This document shows, piece by piece, positions 8,409 to 18,007 of a stretch of 64,000 nucleotides of DNA. The stretch spans positions 1-64,000 of the forward strand of contig CAYXFU010000003.1 in NCBI GenBank assembly GCA_964464375.1. Direction: 5' to 3'. How positions within the stretch are numbered: position 1 is the stretch's first letter; the number at the start of each line of letters is the position of its first letter. The translations under genes and the position numbers were made by a program. This stretch comes from CAIOZA01 sp964464375 (GTDB lineage: Bacteria > Bacteroidota > Ignavibacteria > Kapaibacteriales > UBA2268). Below the pieces are notes generated by a model. That model had not been told where the DNA came from. It worked only from the letters and a program-made list of their open reading frames with translations, and did not search any database.

Positions 8409-9671
8409 ATGGATAAATTAGTTATAGAAGGTGGAAAACGTCTTCATGGAAGAGTAACTATATCGGGTGCAAAAAATGCTTCACTCGCAATGATGCCGGC
8501 GGCTCTGCTCGCTCCTGGAGTTTATCATTTCAGCAATACTCCTAATCTGCGTGATGTTTATACTATGTCCAGACTATTGGGTTCGATGGGATTGTTCTGC
8601 GAACTGAACGGAAATGATTTATTAATTGATGCGAACAACATCACTAGTCTGGAAGCACCTTACGAGCTGGTGAAGAAAATGCGTGCATCTTTTTATGTTC
8701 TTGGTCCACTAATCGCAAGATTTGGCGAAGCCAGAGTATCACTTCCCGGTGGATGTGCCTGGGGTCCAAGACCAGTTGATCTCCATCTTAAAGGCTTAGA
8801 AAAGCTTGGTGCAGAAATTACACTTGAAGGAGGCTATGTCCATGCAAAATGTGAAAAACTAAAAGGTGCTAAATTCCACTTCGATATATCTTCAGTTGGT
8901 GCAACAGGAAATGTTCTTATGGCAGCAACATTGGCAAAAGGAACCACCCTATTGTCAAATGCGGCAATTGAACCAGAAATCACATCATTAGCCAGAATGC
9001 TGGTAAAAATGGGTGCAAAGATAGACGGAATCGGAACATCACAATTAGAAATTGAGGGTGTAGATAGCTTAAATGCAGTAGATTTTGAAACTATTCCCGA
9101 TCGAATTGAAGCCGCGACTTTCTTGATTGCCGGAGCGATGACTAAAGGCAAAATCATTCTTGAAAACACTAATCCTTATCATTTGACTTCTGTTCTTGAG
9201 AAGCTCGAAGAATCCGGATGCCAGATTGACGTTACCGGTGAAAGCATCCTTCTCGAAATGGAAGAATCCCCAAAGCCTGTCGATATAACAACATCCATAT
9301 ATCCCGGAATTCCAACGGACATTCAGGCTCAATGGATGGCATATATGTTAAAAGCCGATGGCACTTCGAAAATAACCGAAAACATATATACAGATAGATT
9401 CAAGCATGTGCCGGAACTTCTAAGACTTGGAGCAGATGTTCAGATAGCAGACAATGTTGCTATAATCAAGGGCGGAAAACAGCTGTCAGGCGCAACAGTT
9501 ATGTCCTCAGATCTTAGAGCCAGTGCTTCTTTGATTCTTGCTGCACTGGTTGCCGAAGGATCGAGTGAGGTTCTTAGAATCTACCATCTGGACAGAGGTT
9601 ATGAAGCAATTGAGAAGAAATTAATCGGATTGGGTGCATCAGTTAAACGAGTAAAATCAGAACTAATTTAA
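8409..9671 (+). CDS. murA: UDP-N-acetylglucosamine 1-carboxyvinyltransferase
   Basis: MurA transfers enolpyruvate from PEP to UDP-GlcNAc, the first committed step of peptidoglycan synthesis, in the cytoplasm. Lys22 and Asn23 (ISGAKNASL) and the reactive-loop cysteine Cys116 (LPGGCAWGPRPVDLHL) are all present, so the enzyme should be fosfomycin-sensitive in principle. The loop reads GCAWGPRP where many MurAs have GCAIGxRP. The C-terminal half has PTDIQAQ and RFKHVPEL, and DLRASASLILAALVA closes the domain. At 420 residues it is the usual length. It begins a tight run: the FemAB-like gene follows after 14 nt, then a GT4 and an EamA transporter. Confidence 0.97.
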   Translation: MDKLVIEGGKRLHGRVTISGAKNASLAMMPAALLAPGVYHFSNTPNLRDVYTMSRLLGSMGLFCELNGNDLLIDANNITSLEAPYELVKKMRASFYVLGPLIARFGEARVSLPGGCAWGPRPVDLHLKGLEKLGAEITLEGGYVHAKCEKLKGAKFHFDISSVGATGNVLMAATLAKGTTLLSNAAIEPEITSLARMLVKMGAKIDGIGTSQLEIEGVDSLNAVDFETIPDRIEAATFLIAGAMTKGKIILENTNPYHLTSVLEKLEESGCQIDVTGESILLEMEESPKPVDITTSIYPGIPTDIQAQWMAYMLKADGTSKITENIYTDRFKHVPELLRLGADVQIADNVAIIKGGKQLSGATVMSSDLRASASLILAALVAEGSSEVLRIYHLDRGYEAIEKKLIGLGASVKRVKSELI

Positions 9672-9685
9672 TAAGCGGTAATTCA

Positions 9686-10663
9686 ATGTCGAAAATTGAG
9701 ATTAGAGAATATAAACCGGAATTTAATGATCTTTGGGAGAACTTTGTAGCAAAAGCTAATAATGGAACTATGTTCCATACTCAAAAATTTTTGGATTATC
9801 ATCCAGTTGGTAAATTCAATTTTTATCATCTAATGTTCTTCAAAGACGATGAGCTTGTTGGAGTTCTTCCTGGTGGACTAAAAAACGATGAGTCTTTTTG
9901 GTCGCCAATGGGTGCAAGCTATGGTTCAATTGTAACCAAAGACATATATTACGAAGAAGCTCAGGATATGATTGATGCTCTTCTTGAATATGGCAGAAAC
10001 AAGAATTGGAAAGAATTATTCCTGATTCCACCTCCAATAATTTATGGCGAAAACTACAATCAGCATATCGAATATGCTATGCTTTATCGAAAATTCGGCT
10101 TTGAACTTCATTATATTTCACACGCAATTCATTTAAAACATGGTAAAGATTTTTTAGTACATTTTGATAAAACCGCAAGAAAAGCTTTACATAAAATTCA
10201 GCGTGAGAAGATAATAAGAATTGAAGATAGTGATGACTATGAGACATTCAATAAAATACTATTAAGCAATAAAGCCAAACACGATGTAAAGCCAACACAT
10301 ACTTTGGAGGATATGCTTAAGATTAGGGATTTGATGCCAGACAAAGTGAAGCTTCTTATAGTTTATAACGGTGATATTCCTATTGCAGGATCCTGGTTAT
10401 TCCTTTGCAATGCGCAAGTTGTTCTTTGTTTCTATAACATGCTGTATTATGAATATGAACATTTAAAACCTATTTACCTAATTATGTACGAAACTGTCAG
10501 ATGGGCAGAGGAAAATGGATACGAGTGGGTCGATATAGGAGTATCCCAAGATACAAAAGCAGACGACCCAATGACACCTTCACTCAATCTTATAAAATTC
10601 AAGGAACGTTTCGATTCTCGTGGAGTGCTCAGAACAACATTCCATTATAAATTCAGGGATTAG
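9686..10663 (+). CDS. FemAB-like GNAT-fold acyltransferase
   Basis: A FemAB/BioF2-type protein with tandem GNAT folds. The N-terminal section GTMFHTQKFLDYH matches the entry to the first GNAT fold. The C-terminal one contains PIAGSWLFLCNAQVVLCFYN, then EHLKPIYLIMYETVRWAEENGYEWVDIGVS, a typical FemAB ending. Members attach amino acids from aminoacyl-tRNA to peptidoglycan stems or acylate polysaccharides and lipids. Its position 14 nt after murA and 2 nt before a glycosyltransferase favours an envelope glycoconjugate substrate, but I cannot tell whether it is peptidoglycan or a surface glycan. 325 residues, normal for the family. Confidence 0.78.
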   Translation: MSKIEIREYKPEFNDLWENFVAKANNGTMFHTQKFLDYHPVGKFNFYHLMFFKDDELVGVLPGGLKNDESFWSPMGASYGSIVTKDIYYEEAQDMIDALLEYGRNKNWKELFLIPPPIIYGENYNQHIEYAMLYRKFGFELHYISHAIHLKHGKDFLVHFDKTARKALHKIQREKIIRIEDSDDYETFNKILLSNKAKHDVKPTHTLEDMLKIRDLMPDKVKLLIVYNGDIPIAGSWLFLCNAQVVLCFYNMLYYEYEHLKPIYLIMYETVRWAEENGYEWVDIGVSQDTKADDPMTPSLNLIKFKERFDSRGVLRTTFHYKFRD

Positions 10664-10665
10664 GC

Positions 10666-11799
10666 ATGAAACACTATGATGTTTGCCTAATATCTTTTGA
10701 GGAAATCAGAATTGACGCCAGAACATTAAATTTTGCCAGAACTTTAGCAGGAATCGGCAAAAAAGTTGTTGTTATAGCTCTGGACGCTAAGAACAACGAT
10801 CCAAGATCAAAATACCGTAAAGAAAATGAACCGAACATTGATTTTGAACTAATTAATTATCCAAAATTTAATAAAGCCTGGCAGAAGTGGCTTTTCTTCT
10901 ATCCTGATACAATTAAACTACTAAGAACTATTTCGGCTGATATTGTTTTTGCTGAGGATATATATTCGTTACCTACAGCTTACAAACTTAAGAAGAAAAG
11001 CAAAGCAAAATTTATCTATGATTCCCGTGAGATTTATTCTGAAATGGGTCCTTTAGCCGGAAGAAAATTAAAACAACTATTCATTGCAATTGCCGAAAAG
11101 CATTATCTGAAGCATGTTAACGATATTATCGTTACCGGAAAATTAGATGAAGAAATATTAAGGAACATTTTGGGAGATAAATTCAATTATCACCTAATAA
11201 TGAATCTTCCTCCTTCCAGGCAAATAATTAAATCAAATTTGATTAGAAATCAATATAACATTCCAGAGAATAAAATTATATTACTTTACCAGGGAATGCT
11301 ACTTGCCGGACGCGGAATAGAAGCCGTAATCAAAGCATTACCTCATAACACTGACTTATTTTTTATACTATTAGGGTCAGGTGCATTTCGAGATAAAGCA
11401 ATAAATTTAGCAGAAGAACTTGGTGTTGCAGATAGAGTTATTTTGGCAGGTTCCAAAGACTATGACCAACTTCATGAATGGACATGTTCTGCAGATATCG
11501 GAATATCATTAATAGAACCTATTACTCTTTCATACAGTCTTGCACTGCCCAACAAAATGTTTGAATACATAATGGCAGTACTACCCGTAATATGTACAGA
11601 CCTGCCTGCAATGAAAGAAATTATTGATAAATACCATGTTGGAGAATGTGTACCTACACTTCCAGAACCTAAAGAGATAATCGGAGCTATTACTAAAATC
11701 CAAATTTATAGAGATCAATATATCGAGAGCTGTAGAGAAGCTTCAGGAGAACTTTGTTTCGAAAAACAAATCAATGTATTCAGGGAACTGGTGAAATAA
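10666..11799 (+). CDS. GT4-type glycosyltransferase (GT-B fold)
   Basis: A cytoplasmic or membrane-associated glycosyltransferase with a GT-B fold. The N-terminal Rossmann domain starts VCLISFEEIRIDARTLNFAR. The C-terminal domain has the nucleotide-sugar region LLYQGMLLAGRGIEAVIKAL and the family-4 acidic region around ALPNKMFEYIMAVLPVICTD, in place of the canonical EAxGxPVIA. It begins 2 nt after the FemAB-like stop and is followed after 1 nt by an EamA transporter, so translation is probably coupled. Donor and acceptor are unknown; context suggests a cell-envelope glycan. Confidence 0.82.
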   Translation: MKHYDVCLISFEEIRIDARTLNFARTLAGIGKKVVVIALDAKNNDPRSKYRKENEPNIDFELINYPKFNKAWQKWLFFYPDTIKLLRTISADIVFAEDIYSLPTAYKLKKKSKAKFIYDSREIYSEMGPLAGRKLKQLFIAIAEKHYLKHVNDIIVTGKLDEEILRNILGDKFNYHLIMNLPPSRQIIKSNLIRNQYNIPENKIILLYQGMLLAGRGIEAVIKALPHNTDLFFILLGSGAFRDKAINLAEELGVADRVILAGSKDYDQLHEWTCSADIGISLIEPITLSYSLALPNKMFEYIMAVLPVICTDLPAMKEIIDKYHVGECVPTLPEPKEIIGAITKIQIYRDQYIESCREASGELCFEKQINVFRELVK

Positions 11800-11800
11800 C

Positions 11801-12658
11801 ATGTACTATATCCTTATTCTGCAGCAGATAATAGCTTCAACAACACACATCATTGCAAAGAATGTATTATTATCAGTGCCATCACCTCTGTTGCTTGTTC
11901 TGAGGGCATTCATTGCTTCTACAGGATATATAGTATATCTGATGTTTAAAAAGGAAAAGCTCTTCAGAATTGAACGAAAAGATTTGTTAGGATTTATCAT
12001 TCTGGCATTTTTGAATATCCCTGTAAATCAGTTTCTATTCTTCATGAGCCTTAAATATACAAGCCCTCCGAATGTTGCTCTCGCTTATGCCTTAAGTCCG
12101 GCATTCATTCTTGTTATTGCGTATTTTTTTCTTCATGAGAAACTCAGTAGGCTCAAAACATTAGGAATAATGATTGCTCTTGGGGGAACGTTACTGATTT
12201 TGTTCGAAAAGGGTTTGAATATTAGTTCCGATAATTTTCTTGGGAACTTATTAGCTCTGTCTGCATCTCTTGCATGGGCAATTTATACTATAGTTGGGAA
12301 GAAGTATGTCTTAAAATATGGAGCTATCTATACAACTGCTGTTGCTATGTGTTTTGGTCTAATATTATTTCTGCCTGTCTTTTTTCTTCTTAGACCTGAT
12401 TATGCCCTGTCACAAATAGATACATCACTTTGGGGGCAAATATTTTATTTGGGTTTGATTACGTCTGGAGTTGCTTATGTACTTTGGTATTTTGCACTTA
12501 AAAAAATGGAAGCTGGGAAACTTGCTGTTTTTAACAATTTACAGCCAATACTAACTACAATTCTGGCAATAATATTCCTTGATTATTCTCTAACATCTTA
12601 CTTCATAGTAGGTGGAATATTAACAATTATCGGAGTTATTGTTACTCAGCGCGGATAA
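11801..12658 (+). CDS. EamA/DMT-family transporter
   Basis: A polytopic inner-membrane protein with ten predicted helices in two EamA repeats (about 1-135 and 145-283). The repeat signatures are NVALAYALSPAFILVIAYFF followed by EKLSRLKTLGIMIALGGTLL, and in the second half SGVAYVLWYFALKKMEAGK. DMT proteins move metabolites, nucleotide sugars or amino acids; the substrate is not visible here. It is the last gene of the murA-FemAB-GT4 run (1-nt gap) and converges on dsrC 7 nt away. Confidence 0.85.
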   Translation: MYYILILQQIIASTTHIIAKNVLLSVPSPLLLVLRAFIASTGYIVYLMFKKEKLFRIERKDLLGFIILAFLNIPVNQFLFFMSLKYTSPPNVALAYALSPAFILVIAYFFLHEKLSRLKTLGIMIALGGTLLILFEKGLNISSDNFLGNLLALSASLAWAIYTIVGKKYVLKYGAIYTTAVAMCFGLILFLPVFFLLRPDYALSQIDTSLWGQIFYLGLITSGVAYVLWYFALKKMEAGKLAVFNNLQPILTTILAIIFLDYSLTSYFIVGGILTIIGVIVTQRG

Positions 12659-12665
12659 TCATTTC

Positions 12666-12983
12666 TTAAACACAACCTGTTGGCTTGGGCAATCCGGCTA
12701 CTTTGCAAGCACCTTTTGCCGGACCTGATGGAAACAGTTCATATATCTTTCTTAAGTCATATCCTGTTTCGTTGCATAACTTACGAATCATTGGAGCTAT
12801 GCCGAACTGTTTATAATAATCACGCAAATAATTGATAACCTTCCAATGCTCATCCGTGAGGATTAACAGATCTTCAGTTGAAGCTAAAGCAACTGCAACA
12901 TTTTCATTCCACTGATCAGGATTGTCAATAAATCCATCATCATCTACATTGATACTAACATCGTGCCATTCAAACAGAGGCAT
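12666..12983 (-). CDS. dsrC: DsrC-type sulfur relay protein
   Basis: A DsrC/TusE-family sulfur carrier. From the ATG at 12983 it is 105 residues, the family's normal size. The start has a GGAG about 8 nt upstream; a TTG sixteen codons earlier gives an atypical N-terminus. The C-terminal arm carries both conserved cysteines, Cys93 (AKGACKV) and the penultimate Cys104 (PTGCV), spaced 11 apart as in DsrC of dissimilatory sulfur metabolism. TusE, the tRNA-thiolation relative, keeps only the last one. DsrC forms the trisulfide product of sulfite reductase DsrAB. No dsrAB, dsrMKJOP or tus gene is in the window, so its partner lies elsewhere or it has another redox/regulatory role. Confidence 0.9.
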   Translation of the reverse strand: MPLFEWHDVSINVDDDGFIDNPDQWNENVAVALASTEDLLILTDEHWKVINYLRDYYKQFGIAPMIRKLCNETGYDLRKIYELFPSGPAKGACKVAGLPKPTGCV

Positions 12984-13211
12984 AGTTACTCCATTAATAA
13001 TAAAATTACAATCTAAATAGGAAATAGTCAAATTATTTTAGCCGACCATAATGATTCAAGGTCAGCTAAGAAAATACTAATTAAAAGTTAAATTTGCCTG
13101 GTTGGATAATAAAGATTTCATCCTTGTTTATCATCGAAATGCAAATTAACCGATAACATTTAGATTACAAAGAAATATTTTGGTTTTGAAATATACAAAA
13201 AATTCATTTTT

Positions 13212-14342
13212 CTATGATGTTTTTCTGTATCTCATTACTGCCAAAGTATTTATGACAATTGCCATAAATGCCATAACACCAAAATGAAAGCGAACTTCAT
13301 AAAATCCTGATCCTTTTAGCATAACCATTCTGACTACTTCTATAAAATATCGGATTGGATTAAAATATGTCAGAGTTTGAGCCCATTTTGGCATATTTTC
13401 TATCGAAGTAAAGAGTCCCCCAAGCATTATAAATAGTATCATAAAGAACCATGTAAAAAACATTGCCTGCTGTTGTGTATCTGTGATAGTTGAGATAAAC
13501 AGTCCCATACCAAGACTTGCTATAAGATAGAGTGCTGCAAATGAAATAAGAACCCAAGGACTGCCTAAAAGTGGTATCTTATAAATTAGGAGAGCTATAA
13601 CTAATCCAAAGATTAATTCGAACATACCTAGAATCCATATTGGAATTAACTTGCCAAGTATGAACTGATATTTACGAATTGGAGTAACATTTATACTTTC
13701 GATAGTTCCTATTTCTTTTTCACGGACAATATTCATGGATGAAAGAAACACACTGATTAGAGAAACAAGTAAGACCAATAGTCCGGGAACCATAAAGGTT
13801 TTGTAATTCAGGTTCGGATTGAACCAGTTTGAGTAGGTGATTTCAATCTGCTTAAAGTCCGTGGTAGGACTAATCAAATTAGCTCTTATTCCATATTTTA
13901 ATGATAAATCTTTAGAATAATCCTGGATAATATTACTTGCATAAAAACCTGCCAGCGATCCCTTGGATCCATCAATAGCATTCACTACTATTTGCATCTT
14001 TACACTAGATTCACGAACCAGCTGTTTTTCGAAATTCACAGGAATTTCAAGATAAATATCAGCATTTCTTAGCTTAATCTGGTCCTCTGCTTCTGATGTA
14101 GTGAAAGTCTTATCCGAAATTTTAAAGTAGGGTGAACCTCTGAATTTCGAGGAAATATCCCTCGAAAATTGAGAATGATCTTTGTCAACTATTATCAAGT
14201 TGAGATTTTTAATTTCAAATGTTGCTGCGTTGGCTAAGATTAATAGCTGTAATATCGGCATAACAAAGATAATCGGCAGCATTGCCCTGCTTCGGAATAT
14301 CTGCTTAAATTCTTTTACAATCAGGAATCGGATTCTTCTCAT
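13212..14342 (-). CDS. ABC-2 type permease (YbhR/YbhS-like), second subunit
   Basis: An inner-membrane permease of an ABC-2 exporter. One N-terminal helix (about 20-40) precedes a large extracytoplasmic domain (about 45-165). Five helices follow from about 175, with the family motif VREKEIGTIESINVTPIRKYQFILGKLIP between the first helices. It overlaps the preceding permease gene by 4 nt (ATGA), so the pair is translationally coupled and probably forms a heterodimer. It is the last gene of the TetR-TolC-HlyD-ABC operon and matches E. coli YbhR/YbhS (376 residues, standard). Substrate unknown, probably a drug or hydrophobic compound. Confidence 0.87.
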   Translation of the reverse strand: MRRIRFLIVKEFKQIFRSRAMLPIIFVMPILQLLILANAATFEIKNLNLIIVDKDHSQFSRDISSKFRGSPYFKISDKTFTTSEAEDQIKLRNADIYLEIPVNFEKQLVRESSVKMQIVVNAIDGSKGSLAGFYASNIIQDYSKDLSLKYGIRANLISPTTDFKQIEITYSNWFNPNLNYKTFMVPGLLVLLVSLISVFLSSMNIVREKEIGTIESINVTPIRKYQFILGKLIPIWILGMFELIFGLVIALLIYKIPLLGSPWVLISFAALYLIASLGMGLFISTITDTQQQAMFFTWFFMILFIMLGGLFTSIENMPKWAQTLTYFNPIRYFIEVVRMVMLKGSGFYEVRFHFGVMAFMAIVINTLAVMRYRKTS

Positions 14343-15448
14343 GACAATCTCACTTTAAAATTCTTAATACTGAGCCCAATGAATAAGGCTGTAAAACCAA
14401 ACAATACCAAAGTCTCCTTCCAGATAAACGTTATATCCGAACCTTTGAGCATTATATCTCTTATAATTATCAGAAACCATCTTGCAGGCATGATATTAGC
14501 AATTACCTGCAATGGTATTGGCATATTTTCGACCGGGAAAATGAATCCGGACAGTAAAATTGTCGGCAACATTAGCCCGACTAAAGATATCATTAATGCC
14601 ACTTGCTGAGAAGATGTTTTTGTCGAAATAAAAATACCGAAAGATAGAGCTGTAATGATAAATAAGATAACCTCGCCTAATAATAAAAAATAGCTGCCAT
14701 TTACAGGTACTTCAAAAACAAATTTTCCCAAGAGCAAGATAGAAACAGCGTTTACAAATGAGAGTAATGAATATGGAATTACTTTCGCAATAATAACAAT
14801 TATTGGCTTCAAAGGTGATACGAGTAGTATCTCCATGCTTCCCAGTTCCTTTTCTTTGGTGATGGATATCGATGTCATCATAGCTGAAACAAGCATAAGG
14901 ATTATTACAATCAAACCCGGGATAAAAAGATACACCCCTTTTAGCTCAGGATTATATCTCATTCTTAATTCGGGAATAATTCTCAAACCTGATTGACTAT
15001 TTCTGTTAATTTCACTATTAAAATCATTAATGATAGCTGAAGTATAATTTATCAGTGTGTTGCCGGTATTTGGATCAGAAGCATCTGAAATTATTTGAAT
15101 TGAAGCCTTTCCTGTTTCTTTCAGATTTATTTCGAATTTCTCCTGAAAAACAACAACTTGTATAACTTTACCTTCACGAAAAACTTGTTCAATTTCTCCA
15201 TCATCTTTCAAATATGAATAGAGCTGATAATAGCCACTCGATAGTAATTTATTTACGATTTTTTCTGTTGTGGCATCTTTCGAAAAATCCATTATTCCAA
15301 TTTTTGCATCTTTGATTTCGTTTGTTATAGCAAAGCCAAAAATTAGAATCTGAGCGATTGGAATCCCGAAAAGGATGATCAAACTACGCTTATCCCTAAT
15401 TATATGAATGAATTCTTTTTTTACAAATGCTAAAAATCTATCCATCAT
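14339..15448 (-). CDS. ABC-2 type permease (YbhS/YbhR-like), first subunit
   Basis: The first of two paralogous permeases in the exporter operon. An N-terminal helix (IILFGIPIAQILIFGFAI) is followed by a soluble domain and then five helices. The coupling motif is ITKEKELGSMEILLVSPLKP and a late motif is LSGFIFPVENMP. It overlaps the ATPase upstream by 4 nt and the second permease downstream by 4 nt, consistent with 1:1 assembly. 369 residues, typical. It forms the channel with the neighbouring permease, energised by the two ATPases. Confidence 0.87.
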   Translation of the reverse strand: MMDRFLAFVKKEFIHIIRDKRSLIILFGIPIAQILIFGFAITNEIKDAKIGIMDFSKDATTEKIVNKLLSSGYYQLYSYLKDDGEIEQVFREGKVIQVVVFQEKFEINLKETGKASIQIISDASDPNTGNTLINYTSAIINDFNSEINRNSQSGLRIIPELRMRYNPELKGVYLFIPGLIVIILMLVSAMMTSISITKEKELGSMEILLVSPLKPIIVIIAKVIPYSLLSFVNAVSILLLGKFVFEVPVNGSYFLLLGEVILFIITALSFGIFISTKTSSQQVALMISLVGLMLPTILLSGFIFPVENMPIPLQVIANIMPARWFLIIIRDIMLKGSDITFIWKETLVLFGFTALFIGLSIKNFKVRLS

Positions 15449-16176
15449 TTGCTCCTTGCCAATTTAACGAAAAACTCATCCATATTACTTACGCCAAGTT
15501 CTTTTTTCAATTCAGAAGGTTTGCCCATTGCGGCAATACGTCCATCAACCATCATCGAGATTCTCGAACAGTATTCAGCTTCATCCATGTAATGAGTAGT
15601 AACGAAAATTGTAACACCCTTTGATGAAGCCTCGTAGATCATTTCCCAAAACTGACGCCTCGTTATTGGATCTACACCTCCAGTAGGCTCATCAAGGAAA
15701 ACAATTGAAGGATCATGAATAATAGCTACGGAAAAAGCTAGTTTCTGCTTCCAGCCCAATGGTAAGGATTTTAACAATTCTTTTCTCACACCTTGAAGCC
15801 CAAGCTTATTTATCAGCATCTCACTTTTTTCCTTGATTTCCTTATTCGACAAGCCATAAATACCACCAAAGAGTCGTATGTTCTCTTCAATGTTTAGATC
15901 GTCATACAAAGAAAATTTCTGGCTCATATAACCAATTTTTTCCTTGATTTTCTCAGCTTGTGTGTATACATTCAGTTCATCTACGGTTACCTTACCAGAT
16001 GTTGGTCTCGATAAACCACAAAGAATCTTAATCGCTGTTGTTTTGCCTGCTCCATTTGCCCCAAGAAAGCCAAATATTTCACCTTTTTTCACTCTAAATG
16101 AAATACTATCCACTGCAGTGAAATCACCGAACTTCTTCGTCATTCCTTCAACTTCGACAATCCACTTTTCATCCAT
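15445..16176 (-). CDS. ABC transporter ATPase, YbhF C-terminal-half type
   Basis: Nucleotide-binding subunit of the exporter. The Walker A is GANGAGKTT and the Walker B is IVFLDEPTGGVDP, followed by the switch His in VTTHYMDE. The ABC signature is degenerate, reading LPLGWKQKLA instead of LSGGxxQ. This is the known character of the C-terminal half of YbhF-type ATPases, so the two ATPase genes here correspond to a split YbhF. I start at the ATG at 16176, overlapping the previous gene by 8 nt; the TTG at 16212 would add 12 residues unlike the family. Confidence 0.88.
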   Translation of the reverse strand: MDEKWIVEVEGMTKKFGDFTAVDSISFRVKKGEIFGFLGANGAGKTTAIKILCGLSRPTSGKVTVDELNVYTQAEKIKEKIGYMSQKFSLYDDLNIEENIRLFGGIYGLSNKEIKEKSEMLINKLGLQGVRKELLKSLPLGWKQKLAFSVAIIHDPSIVFLDEPTGGVDPITRRQFWEMIYEASSKGVTIFVTTHYMDEAEYCSRISMMVDGRIAAMGKPSELKKELGVSNMDEFFVKLARSK

Positions 16177-17089
16177 TATGATTTTCCATGAGATCAATGA
16201 AACAATCTTCAATAGTCGGGATTACTTGTTTAGCTGATAAATTAATATGATTATGATTCTTAAGTGCGTCTAAAATCATATTTTCATCAGCCTCTGAATC
16301 CATCAAGATGGTATGCACACAATCACCAAATGGATATGCTTTCTCTACAAAATCTAGTTTGCGCAGATCACCGATTAATCTGTATATATCATCACTTTTA
16401 ACACTTATCAACTTTTTCCTGAATGAATTAATTATCCCATCAACTGAATCTACAGACAATAGCACTCCATCCTGAATCAGAGCGACCCTATCGCAAAGAG
16501 TAGCTTCGTCCATATATGCTGTAGAAACAAATACTGTTATTCCTTCATTCTTTAACTTTTTCAGCATATCCCATAGTTCCTTACGGGAAACAGGATCAAC
16601 TCCGGTTGTAGGTTCATCAAGGAAAAGTACATCTGGTTTATGAATTAATGCACACGAAAGAGCAAGCTTCTGCTTCATACCACCTGATAACTGACCTGCC
16701 TGACGATCCTTGAATGGTTCGATCTGTGAGTATATATCTGCAACAAGTGAATAGTTCTCAGCGATACTTGTCCCAAAAATCTTCGCGAAAAGATTCATAT
16801 TCTCTTCAACTGTAAGATCCTGATACAGTGAGAATCTACCTGGCATATATCCGACAGTAGCACGTATCTGCTTATGATCCTTCACAATATCAGACCCATT
16901 GACAATTGCTGTTCCGCTATCAGCCAGTAGAAGTGTTGTCAGAATACGTATCAGGGTAGTTTTGCCGGCACCATCCGGTCCAATCAGACCAAATATTTCG
17001 CCTGGTTCAACATGCAGATTGATATTCTTCAATGCAGGTTTATTCTTGTAACTCTTGTTTATATCATATATTTCAATTGCATTTTTCAT
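16169..17089 (-). CDS. ABC transporter ATPase, YbhF N-terminal-half type
   Basis: The other nucleotide-binding subunit. The Walker A is GPDGAGKTT, the signature is canonical (LSGGMKQKLALS), and the Walker B is VLFLDEPTTGVDP. A ~75-residue C-terminal extension after the ATPase core (from about residue 220) matches the linker region between the halves of fused YbhF proteins. It starts 2 nt after the membrane-fusion protein gene and overlaps the second ATPase. With one canonical and one degenerate signature, the heterodimer would have unequal ATP sites. Confidence 0.88.
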   Translation of the reverse strand: MKNAIEIYDINKSYKNKPALKNINLHVEPGEIFGLIGPDGAGKTTLIRILTTLLLADSGTAIVNGSDIVKDHKQIRATVGYMPGRFSLYQDLTVEENMNLFAKIFGTSIAENYSLVADIYSQIEPFKDRQAGQLSGGMKQKLALSCALIHKPDVLFLDEPTTGVDPVSRKELWDMLKKLKNEGITVFVSTAYMDEATLCDRVALIQDGVLLSVDSVDGIINSFRKKLISVKSDDIYRLIGDLRKLDFVEKAYPFGDCVHTILMDSEADENMILDALKNHNHINLSAKQVIPTIEDCFIDLMENHNG

Positions 17090-17091
17090 GT

Positions 17092-17985
17092 TTATTTGAA
17101 TCTTATTTCTCCAGGCATTCCAATTTTGATTCTTCCATCGTTCACAACCTGAACTTTGAATGCGTAAACAAGATTAGTGCGTTCTTCCTTAGTCTGGATT
17201 ACTTTTGGTGTGAATTCAGCTTTTTCTGATACCCAGGTTATTACTCCATCATAAGTATAGTAATCCTTTTTACCATTATCAATGAGAACTTTGACCTTAC
17301 TACCAATTTTCACTTCTGCAAGCTGATCACCACTAACGAAAGCCTTTAGATACATATTCTTAGTATCTGCCACTTTGAAGAGAGGCTTACCCTGTGTTGC
17401 AAATTCATTGTTTTCTACATATTTTACTAGAATATATCCATCAATGGGAGACAATATTCTGCATTTTACCAGCTTATCTTCAATCAGCTTCAACTGCTCC
17501 TGTTGTGGTTTAATCTCACTCAACAATCCCTGATTGCCTGTATTCATACTTGTTCTTGTTGCAACCATGTTCCTTTCAACAACTTCAATCTCACCATTCA
17601 TATCATCTAACTGCTTCTGGGTTGCAGCTCCATCAGCTAACAGAGATTCGATTCTCTTCTTCTCCCTTAACAAGTTATTTTTTCTTTCCTGAAGTACATT
17701 AATCTGAACTTGAACATCCTGTGTTTTCGATGAGATTGCACCAATTGCTGCCAGTATCTGTGATTTTTGAATATGCAATTGAACTGTATCAATCATAGCC
17801 AGAAGCTGTCCTTTTTGGACAGGAGCTCCTTCAGTTATTGTAAGATCAGAAATTTTACCGAATGATTCTGAAGAGACGATAACTTCATCTGTTTCAAAAT
17901 TCCCAAATGCATCCGATTTATTTCCGTTACCATTACAACCCCAGAAAAGAGTCATCGCTATGAACATCATTAAAATTTTATACAT
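17092..17985 (-). CDS. HlyD-family periplasmic adaptor, predicted lipoprotein
   Basis: The membrane-fusion protein that links the ABC permeases to the TolC-like channel. A short leader ends in a lipobox-like LFWGC (Cys17), so it is probably lipid-anchored, unlike YbhG. The order is a biotinyl-lipoyl half (GKISDLTITEGAPVQKGQLL), a coiled-coil hairpin (about 75-160), the second lipoyl half (CRILSPIDGYILVKYVENNE) and a beta-barrel domain (about 200-297). The ATG at 17985 has AGGGTG upstream. The gene is 22 nt after the TolC-like gene and 2 nt before the ATPase. Confidence 0.88.
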   Translation of the reverse strand: MYKILMMFIAMTLFWGCNGNGNKSDAFGNFETDEVIVSSESFGKISDLTITEGAPVQKGQLLAMIDTVQLHIQKSQILAAIGAISSKTQDVQVQINVLQERKNNLLREKKRIESLLADGAATQKQLDDMNGEIEVVERNMVATRTSMNTGNQGLLSEIKPQQEQLKLIEDKLVKCRILSPIDGYILVKYVENNEFATQGKPLFKVADTKNMYLKAFVSGDQLAEVKIGSKVKVLIDNGKKDYYTYDGVITWVSEKAEFTPKVIQTKEERTNLVYAFKVQVVNDGRIKIGMPGEIRFK

Positions 17986-18007
17986 AAGTACACCCTAATT
18001 TATTTTA

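Noticed and set aside
8834..9332. Minus-strand frames over murA
   Set aside because: Antisense shadows of a clear murA gene.
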